From: Candidatus Omnitrophota bacterium
GTDB lineage: Bacteria; Omnitrophota; Gorgyraeia; JABMQH01
Assembly (NCBI GenBank): GCA_026387595.1
Contig: JAPLLL010000114.1
Span: 1 to 10,457 of the forward strand
DNA length: 10,457 nt
Direction: 5' to 3'
Part shown: positions 1 through 5,133 of the stretch, one piece after another
How positions within the stretch are numbered: the stretch's first letter is position 1
How the letters are laid out: each line of letters starts with the position of its first letter
Program-made: the position numbers and the translations under genes
Notes under the pieces: generated by a model
Told to the model about the DNA's origin: nothing
Database searches by the model: none
Seen by the model: only the letters and a program-made list of their open reading frames with translations

Positions 1-564
1 AATGAGCGCAGCAGCAAGCAACGGCCGGAATAAAAAGGTGCCAATGCTTAACAGGGCTACCGCCGCTCTCCTGCGGTTGGCGGTAAAAATACCGGTTTTA
101 AGGCTTATGAGCCCGCTTATTGTCCCTGTCAAAAGCGCTAAAATAACAAGCAAAGAACCGTTTAAGGAGCTTGTATATTGTGCAATTAAAAATAAAACTA
201 CGGCTACTGTTAGCGCTCCAAAAAATAAAAGGTGCGAGATTTTTCTTTCTGCACTATAAAAAACGTTTAAATTCTCGCGCTCTTTAGCAATCGACCAGAA
301 ACGCAATAAGCCCTGGCTGAATGGAACAAAAAAACTAGTCCCTATGAGCGCTATCATTGTATTAGCGATTGACAGGCGACCGTATTCAGAAGGACCCAGG
401 AGATTGGTAAGCATTTTTACGCCTATAAGTCCTGCAACCACTATGCCGACCTGGGTTACGAAAACCCAGAAGGCCTCCGGCCTCAGGCGAAGAACCTTCT
501 CCCAGGATGCAAATTCTTTGCATTCCTCAATTATAGTCTTAATTTTTTTAAATCCCATGACCAT
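1..564 (-). CDS. Polysaccharide (O-antigen/Wzx-type) flippase, N-terminal part; gene runs off the left edge
   Basis: An open frame of 188 codons reaches the window edge without a stop, so only the N-terminal part of the protein is visible. After a charged cytosolic start it has a long hydrophobic segment (VGIVVAGLIGVKML) followed by NLLGPSEYGRLS. This matches the first helices of Wzx/RfbX-type flippases of the MATE-like superfamily, which move lipid-linked sugar units across the inner membrane. A later stretch with FSQGLLRFWS and two more hydrophobic segments (near codons 95-115 and 120-145) agrees with that. Two in-frame ATGs compete, at 564 and 558. The AGG upstream is 3 nt from the first and 9 nt from the second, so 558 may be the true start. 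The gene follows the ligase stop by about 40 nt on the same strand. The family call rests on the fold-like pattern; the sugar substrate cannot be told. Confidence 0.8.
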   Translation of the reverse strand, partial: MVMGFKKIKTIIEECKEFASWEKVLRLRPEAFWVFVTQVGIVVAGLIGVKMLTNLLGPSEYGRLSIANTMIALIGTSFFVPFSQGLLRFWSIAKERENLNVFYSAERKISHLLFFGALTVAVVLFLIAQYTSSLNGSLLVILALLTGTISGLISLKTGIFTANRRRAAVALLSIGTFLFRPLLAAALI

Positions 565-605
565 TTACCTAACTATACCATTACTTTGACATAATACAAA
601 TATTA

Positions 606-2369
606 TTATGCGGTTTGGGCAAGCAGCGCTTCCCTTAAGAAATGTGCTATCTTTTCATAGCTTCCCACAGGATGTTCTATGGGTTTCCCAAAAGTTATTT
701 TGATTGGGTGCGGCTTGGGAAACGTTTGGCCCCTTGGCCAGGCAAGGAAGGCGCCTTTGATATAGACCGGCACCAGCGTAACATTAAGTTCCTTTGCCAA
801 AATACCTATCCCCTTCTTTAATTCCTTGACCTCGCCGTCAATAGAACGCTTGCCCTCCGGGAATATGCAGAGGGATTTTTTGTTGTGTATGACAAAGGCC
901 GATGCCTGCATGGCGCCGATAAGCTCTGCCGCAGGATCAACCGGTATAACGCGCATAAGCCTGATCAGGTTCTTGATCACAGGCTGTATAAAATACGCTT
1001 TAAAACCCATAAAGAATAGGTTAAGCTCGCATTTATGCGGCACTGATGCGGCAACGATAAAGGCGTCAAGGTAGCTTGAGTGGTTGGGGCATAGGATAAA
1101 CGGGCCCTCTTTCGGAATATTTTCTACACCTTCAATTTTAAGCCTGAAAAATATCTTGAATATTACATATAAACACTTAGTTCCCAAAAACGCCAGCGTT
1201 TTGGCGAAAAAATTAGGCGCCAGGTCTATCTTCGCCTTTATGTCTTCCTTTGGATCTTTTTGCAAAATAGTCTTCCACATCGTTTCATCGGAAACTTCGC
1301 GGCCGGCGGTGGAGCCGGGTTTCTTCAGGATAAACTCTGAAATTTTTTCTATAATATCCTTGACTGTAAAGATCCTTGAGAAATCTTCATCAGGTATGCC
1401 TATGCCAAAGACTTTTTCAAGACCCACTGCCAGCTCTACCCTGCCCAGAGAATCAATACCCAGGTCGAGTTCCAGATGGTCGTCAGCATTGATAGATTTT
1501 TTTATTCCTTTGGCCTTGATTAAGAACTCGACTACTTTTTTACCTACATCGGTATTTAAAATTACCTGGGTTCCGTCGTTAAGCCGGTGATCGGCGACCT
1601 GCGGGCCGCGGTCTGCAAATTGGTCCTTGTATACTTTTTCCACTTCATACCGCTTTATCTTCCCCAGCCTTGTGCGCGGGAGCTCAGTTTTTGTGATTGT
1701 AAAACCCATTATCCGTTTGTAAGCGGCGATCTCTTTTGAAAGGGTTTCAAGTTCCCACTTGATCTTTTCTCTTATGTTTACTTCGCCTATTTTTTTAAAA
1801 TGTTCCGCATCCGGGACTATAACAGCGCCTAATTCTTCGGTTGCGCCTTCTTTTAAAATACCCAGTACACACAGCTCCTTGATAAAAGGCGATTTCTGGT
1901 AATGCGTTTCTATTTCTTCCGGATAAATGTTTTTGCCGCTGCTAAGTACTATTATCTCTTTTAGCCTGCCGGTTAAAAATAAATAACCGTCTTTATCTAT
2001 GTGGCCAAAATCGCCTGAATAAAACCAGCCGCTTTTTAAGACCTCTTCTGTTTCCTTGGGTCTTTTATAGTAGCCCTTCATCACATTCGGCCCTTTGATC
2101 AAAACCTCGCCTGTTTTGTTTTTATCCGGATTTAAAATCTTGATTTCCACGTCGGGAATAACCATGCCTACGGAACCGAATTTTTGTTTACGCACAGGAT
2201 TAAATGTGACAATCGGCGAGGTCTCGGTCAGGCCGTAACCTTCCAGGATCTTGAATCCCAGCCCTGACAGGCCCTTTGCGACTTTGGGGTCAAGCCGCGC
2301 TCCGCCGCTTGCGAAAAACCGCAGGCGTTTCCCGAAATTATGCCGGACCTTGCGGGAAATAACAGAAAA
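606..2369 (-). pseudogene. C-terminal part of a frameshifted acyl-AMP ligase - ACP - PlsC acyltransferase fusion
   Basis: This frame continues the ligase begun at 3069, after a frameshift near 2365. Joined, the protein would be about 820 residues. In joined numbering the order is: end of the AMP-ligase domain, with YGLTETSP, YSGDFGHIDKDGYL, TGRLKEIIVLSSGKN, and a C-terminal lysine in RLGKIKR near 470; an acyl-carrier domain with LDLGIDSLGRVEL, whose Ser near 540 would carry phosphopantetheine; and a PlsC-type acyltransferase with HSSYLD (H near 663, D near 668) and FPEG near 736-739. The likely role is activating a fatty acid, loading it on the built-in ACP and transferring it to a lysophospholipid or other acceptor at the membrane, as in Aas-like enzymes. 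Within this frame only GTG at 2195 could start translation, and that would cut off part of the ligase. It is either a broken gene or a sequence error; all motifs are intact. Confidence 0.8.
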
Positions 2370-3069
2370 GCTGCGGCACCCCCACCAGGATCGTAACTCC
2401 GGTCTCTTTCATGGCTGATAATATCTCTTCCGGTTTCAGGGTCGGAACATATGTAACAGTGGCCCCGGTCAATAAAGGCATCACCAGCGTCGCCATGAAA
2501 GGATACGAATGATGCAGCGGCAGTATTGAAAGCACATTATCCCTGCAATTGTATATTTTCAGGCCGGATACGCTGTTAAGATTACCAAGGAAGTTGCGGT
2601 GTGTAAGGACCACGCCTTTGGGCACTGCGGTCGTTCCGGAAGTATAGAGGATGGAGGCAGGGCTATCGCTATCAATCGGAGGAAATTTAAAATCAGGGTT
2701 CAAGGGTTCAAGGTTTTTCAAAATTTCGTCCGCGGTATTCTTATTTATTACGATCTTTGCCCCTGAATCCGCCAATATGTTGCTTATCTCCTGTTCGGTA
2801 AGGTGCGGGTCTATCGGCACGGCGGTAGCGCCAGCCAATAGTATCCCAAAATAAAAAACGGGCCACTCAGGCCCGTTCTCCAGGATCATCGCTATCCTGT
2901 CCTGCGCTTGTATGCCGTGCTCGATAAAATAAAACCCTACAGACCTTGCAAGGCCGGAGGCTTGCGCATAGGTATATTTCCTATACTCGCCTGCGGCCTG
3001 TCTTATCTGTAGGGCTGTTTTTCCAGAGAAGTTCTTTGCAGTCTCAAGAAACTTCTGATGGAGCAACAA
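2338..3069 (-). CDS. N-terminal part of the same acyl-AMP ligase (ANL superfamily), truncated by a frameshift
   Basis: This is the N-terminal adenylation domain of a fatty-acid/acyl-CoA-ligase-like ANL enzyme. The phosphate-binding loop YTSGTTAVPKG is at residues 142-152, preceded by the usual LENGPEWPVFYFGILLAGATAVPIDP-like substrate region near 63-88. About 233 codons are in the correct frame; the last ten, after VGVPQL, are read out of frame and end at a TAA. The start is TTG at 3069 or the next TTG at 3066. GAGG in the upstream TTAGAGGATC lies 4 or 7 nt before these, which favours 3066 slightly. The DUF2934 gene ends 19 nt upstream, so the two probably share the promoter at 3300-3329. Alone, this 243-residue product lacks the adenylate-forming lid domain and should be inactive. 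Confidence 0.85.
   Translation of the reverse strand: MLLHQKFLETAKNFSGKTALQIRQAAGEYRKYTYAQASGLARSVGFYFIEHGIQAQDRIAMILENGPEWPVFYFGILLAGATAVPIDPHLTEQEISNILADSGAKIVINKNTADEILKNLEPLNPDFKFPPIDSDSPASILYTSGTTAVPKGVVLTHRNFLGNLNSVSGLKIYNCRDNVLSILPLHHSYPFMATLVMPLLTGATVTYVPTLKPEEILSAMKETGVTILVGVPQLFCYFPQGPA
2363..2371 (-). other. Probable frameshift site inside the ligase gene
   Basis: On the coding strand the sequence around CTTTTCTG marks the switch. Frame 1 gives VGVPQLF and then reads out of family to a stop at 2338. The next frame gives FSVISRKVR, then NFGKRLRFFASGG and the YGLTET motif. The two join smoothly if the T run is two bases longer (PQLFSVIS) or one base shorter. A short homopolymer is a usual place for sequencing error, but also for real slippage mutations. 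No RF2-like programmed signal (CUU followed by a stop) is present. Confidence 0.8.
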
Positions 3070-3088
3070 AGATCCTCTAAATTACCTT

Positions 3089-3268
3089 TTAATCCAGGTT
3101 ATATCTTGCTTTTACTATCCGCTCTGCCTTCAGCCAGTCGTCCATGTCGTTGCCGCTCTGATAGCCGCGGTCAACGTACATCTGGTAGGCAAGCTGCGTG
3201 ACCTCGCTATTGAGCTGGTCCTGAGATGCCCTCTTTGTTGAATTGCGTCTGAAACTTTTTATTGCCAT
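3089..3268 (-). CDS. Small DUF2934-family protein (59 residues)
   Basis: This is a complete 59-codon gene, ATG to TAA. The product begins MAIKSFRRNSTKRAS and ends DDWLKAERIVKARYNLD. The central AYQMYVDRGYQSGNDMDDWLKAE fits the DUF2934 pattern: an A-Y-x-x-Y/W-x-x-R-G helix, then D-W-L-x-A-E. The family has no established function; members are short soluble proteins. A very strong Shine-Dalgarno lies 6 nt before the ATG, and a near-consensus sigma-70 promoter lies upstream, so the gene is likely well expressed. The basic N-terminus (KSFRRNSTKR) could contact nucleic acid or membrane, but that is speculation. The ligase gene follows after 19 nt and is probably co-transcribed. The family call is by motif; a profile search against the Pfam DUF2934 model would settle it. 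Confidence 0.85.
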   Translation of the reverse strand: MAIKSFRRNSTKRASQDQLNSEVTQLAYQMYVDRGYQSGNDMDDWLKAERIVKARYNLD

Positions 3269-3274
3269 ATTAAT

Positions 3275-3284
3275 CCCTCCCTCC
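3275..3284 (-). promoter_or_regulatory. Strong ribosome binding site of the DUF2934 gene
   Basis: The coding strand reads GGAGGGAGGG and then ATTAAT before the ATG at 3268. This is a long purine-rich match to the anti-Shine-Dalgarno with 6-nt spacing. It fixes the start of a gene too short to be found by length alone. Confidence 0.85.
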
Positions 3285-3299
3285 GGTTCTTGTAGTAAG

Positions 3300-3329
3300 A
3301 TTATATATCATCATAAGGCAGGCTGTCAA
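3300..3329 (-). promoter_or_regulatory. Near-consensus sigma-70 promoter for the DUF2934/ligase unit
   Basis: On the minus strand a perfect -35 box TTGACA (3329-3324) and a perfect -10 box TATAAT (3305-3300) are separated by 18 nt. Transcription would start near 3293, leaving a short leader with the strong ribosome binding site. The -35 box begins 7 nt after the hydG stop codon, so the promoter separates the lipid-related genes from the hydrogenase-maturation genes upstream. Confidence 0.85.
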
Positions 3330-3336
3330 GAAAAAA

Positions 3337-4707
3337 TCAGAAAAAGAGGTCTCGCCTGCCATTTTCCAGCTCTTTTAGCCTGGCCAGGGTGGTCTTTTTA
3401 ATCGCGGGGCTGGAAATGCCCTTGATCTCCTTGTCTACAAGTGCTTTTGCCTGCTGAGGCAGGGCTTTATAGTAATCCAGCAGGTATTCTTTAAATGTAA
3501 GCAGGGCATTCGGAAGGCAGAAATCCTGTATGTCGCCCGGTTTGGCAAGGTCCATAAAATCCTCTCCTGTGCGGCCCTTCCTGTAGCAGGCAGTGCAAAA
3601 ACTCGGTATGAAACCCATTTTGATGATGTCGCCCACAACCTGTTCCAGGGAGCGGTTGTCGCTTACGGAGAACTGGCCCGCATCCTTTCCCTTTGCATAG
3701 CCGCCCGGATTGGTCCTGGAACCCGCGGAGATCTGGGATATGCCCAGCCTAAGAAGCTCGTTCCTGAAGGCGGCGCTTTCCCTTGTGGTAAGTATAAGAC
3801 CCGTATACGGAACAGCAAGCCGTAGTACTGCCACGATCTTTTTAAAATCCGGGTCGGAGACAGGATACGGCGGTTTTAATGAAACCGGCGCGCCTGAGGC
3901 GGGTTCTATCCGCGGAACGGATATCGTATGGGGCCCCACGCCGAATTTAGCCTCCAGATGATGCGCATGACAGAGCAGCGCCAGTACTTCAAACCTATAA
4001 TCATAAAGCCCGAAAAGGGCGCCCAGGCCCACATCGTCTATGCCTGCCTCCTGGGCAAGGTCCATCGCGTATAATCTTTTCTCAAAATCCGATTTGGGGC
4101 CTTTTGGGTGCATAAGTCCATAGGTTTTTCTGTGATATGTTTCCTGGAACAGCTGGTAAGTACCTATGCCCGCTTTCTTAAGCCTTTTAAACTCTTTCAG
4201 CGTCAGCGGCGCGGCATTTATATTTACGCGGCGTATGGCGCCTTTTCCTTTTTTGACCTTATAAACAATATTTATTACTTTTTCCAGATAATCGGTTTTC
4301 GAATCCGGGCCTTCTGCCGCAACCAGGAGCAGCCTTTTATGCCCCTGTTGCTGGAGCGCTTCAACCTCTTTTTTTATTTCAGCAAATGTCAGCGTCTTCC
4401 TTTTCATGGTCGTATTTGATGATCTGAAACCGCAATACAGGCAGTCGTTCACGCACTTGTTGGAAAGATAGAGCGGCGCAAACAGCACGACCCTTTTTCC
4501 GTAGATGCGATTTTTAATCTCTCTTGCCGCCTTAAAGATCTCTTTTAGGAAACCCGGGTCATTGCAGTTAAGAAGCAGTGCAGTCTCATTGAGGCTAAGG
4601 CCCTTAAGCCTGGAAGCTTTTTTTATAATACCCCTTGCTTTGGCTTTTGAAAATTTGGCCCTTGAAATAATCCTTGAGATCTTTATGTCATTAATAAATG
4701 TTTTCAT
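3337..4707 (-). CDS. hydG: [FeFe]-hydrogenase H-cluster radical SAM maturase HydG
   Basis: HydG cleaves tyrosine with S-adenosylmethionine and makes the CO/cyanide-bearing iron synthon of the H-cluster. The 456-residue product has the radical SAM motif CVNDCLYC (C85, C89, C92) followed by GFRSSN, and the C-terminal auxiliary-cluster motif CTACYRKGRTG with a third cysteine in DFCLPNALL. The spacing is exactly CX2CX22C (C371, C374, C397), which separates HydG from ThiH. Length and motifs indicate an intact enzyme. The start at ATG 4707 has only a weak ribosome site (GTGAAAG). A GC-rich palindromic repeat ends 7 nt upstream and would lie in the mRNA leader. hydE lies upstream on the same strand, separated only by the GIY-YIG cassette, so the two were probably adjacent before the cassette arrived. 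HydF, the third maturase, is not in this window. Confidence 0.97.
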   Translation of the reverse strand: MKTFINDIKISRIISRAKFSKAKARGIIKKASRLKGLSLNETALLLNCNDPGFLKEIFKAAREIKNRIYGKRVVLFAPLYLSNKCVNDCLYCGFRSSNTTMKRKTLTFAEIKKEVEALQQQGHKRLLLVAAEGPDSKTDYLEKVINIVYKVKKGKGAIRRVNINAAPLTLKEFKRLKKAGIGTYQLFQETYHRKTYGLMHPKGPKSDFEKRLYAMDLAQEAGIDDVGLGALFGLYDYRFEVLALLCHAHHLEAKFGVGPHTISVPRIEPASGAPVSLKPPYPVSDPDFKKIVAVLRLAVPYTGLILTTRESAAFRNELLRLGISQISAGSRTNPGGYAKGKDAGQFSVSDNRSLEQVVGDIIKMGFIPSFCTACYRKGRTGEDFMDLAKPGDIQDFCLPNALLTFKEYLLDYYKALPQQAKALVDKEIKGISSPAIKKTTLARLKELENGRRDLFF

Positions 4708-4714
4708 ACTTTCA

Positions 4715-4757
4715 CGTCATTGCGAGCCCCCGCCGCAGGCGGGGGCGAAGCAATCTC
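4715..4757 (+). repeat. Left palindromic repeat of the GIY-YIG cassette (43 nt)
   Basis: The repeat has 12-nt ends CGTCATTGCGAG and CGAAGCAATCTC around a core of CCCCCGCC, loop GCA and GGCGGGGG. It can fold into a hairpin with a perfect 9-bp GC stem (4726-4734 with 4738-4746), plus an outer ATTGC/GCAAT pairing (4719-4723 with 4750-4754) across a small bulge. The last bases overlap the stop codon of the GIY-YIG gene, and hydG starts 7 nt away on the other side. Confidence 0.9.
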
Positions 4758-5046
4758 ATAATTCATTGTATAAATCTTTGAAAGCCGGGTTCATGCTTTT
4801 AATCAAATTTAATTTCTTTTGCCGTGAACCACTCTTGATCTGCTTTTCTCGAGTAATTGCACTCACTATGTCGTCAAATACCTCATAATACACTAGTTTA
4901 GTTACATTATATTTCGTCGTAAAACCCTCTCTTATTTTTGCCCTGTGTTCATAAATTCTTTTTTGTAAATTGCTAGTAACGCCTGTATAAATAACAGTAT
5001 TTTGTTTATTCATCATTAAGTAAATATATCCTTTACGATCTTCCAT
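4756..5046 (-). CDS. Small single-domain GIY-YIG nuclease-like protein
   Basis: The 96-residue product is a stand-alone GIY-YIG domain of the COG2827/UvrC-N-terminal type. Near the N-terminus it has GYIYLM (Tyr7, Tyr9) and then VIYTGVTSNL (Tyr20, Gly22), the two family signatures. R30 in QKRIYEH, E67 in REKQIK and N86 in MNPAF fit the catalytic arginine, metal-binding glutamate and late asparagine. The usual tryptophan in the IKxWxRxKK stretch is glycine here (IKSGSRQKK, Gly73), which is unusual. No clear ribosome binding site precedes the ATG. The TGA stop overlaps the left palindromic repeat, and the right repeat begins 36 nt before the start, so gene and repeats form one unit. The substrate is unknown. 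It may cut DNA in mobility or repair, or it may be a degenerate passenger. Confidence 0.88.
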   Translation of the reverse strand: MEDRKGYIYLMMNKQNTVIYTGVTSNLQKRIYEHRAKIREGFTTKYNVTKLVYYEVFDDIVSAITREKQIKSGSRQKKLNLIKSMNPAFKDLYNEL

Positions 5047-5082
5047 ATCAAGAATTGCGCAGCACGTTCCGAGCTCGCCATT

Positions 5083-5121
5083 GAGATTGCTTCGGCCGCC
5101 TACGGCGGCCTCGCAATGACG
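5083..5121 (-). repeat. Right palindromic repeat of the GIY-YIG cassette (39 nt, inverted copy)
   Basis: Read on the minus strand this copy has the same 12-nt ends as the left repeat (CGTCATTGCGAG and CGAAGCAATCTC), around a different core of GCCGCC, loop GTA and GGCGGC. The stem 5094-5100 pairs with 5104-5110, and the outer ATTGC (5086-5090) pairs with GCAAT (5113-5117). It lies 12 nt downstream of the hydE stop. No U-run follows, so it is not a standard terminator. Confidence 0.9.
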
Positions 5122-5133
5122 GGCGGGGCGGGG

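Larger units (their letters stand above)
4715..5121 (-). mobile_element. Candidate GIY-YIG cassette bounded by inverted palindromic repeats
   Basis: The unit of about 407 bp consists of one small nuclease gene with two copies of a palindromic repeat in inverted orientation at its outer edges. It sits exactly between hydE and hydG, which would otherwise be close neighbours in one operon. It has no transposase, and I see no target-site duplication. The layout resembles REP-type palindromes paired with a nuclease, but with a GIY-YIG protein in place of a RAYT tyrosine transposase. Movement is inferred from layout only; it has not been shown. Confidence 0.6.

Noticed and set aside
2..589. Plus-strand frames at the left edge
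   Set aside because: The minus strand holds a continuous flippase-like membrane protein through the whole stretch, so the plus frames are shadows.
572..599. Promoter-like TTGTAT and TATAGT boxes before the flippase
   Set aside because: The -10 box would leave almost no leader before the ATG, and the -35 match is poor in an AT-rich gap where such matches are expected by chance.
590..610. AT-rich inverted repeat CATAATA/TATTATG after the ligase
   Set aside because: The stem is 7 bp of almost only A-T pairs, includes the stop codon and has no T-run. It is too weak to call a terminator.
1084..1590. Plus-strand open frame of 168 codons
   Set aside because: It lies fully antisense to the ACP and linker part of the ligase gene, whose motifs are unmistakable. 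Its product shows no family pattern.
3331..3336. Run of six T on the coding strand after the hydG stop, as a possible terminator
   Set aside because: No stable hairpin precedes it. It sits directly before the -35 box of the next promoter.
4715..5121. CRISPR array or paired rho-independent terminators
   Set aside because: There are only two inverted copies with a gene between them and no spacer pattern. The hairpins lack T-runs.
4708..5133. Target-site duplication around the GIY-YIG cassette
   Set aside because: The bases outside the two repeats (ACTTTCA side and GGCGGGG side) do not match each other, so no duplication can be claimed.
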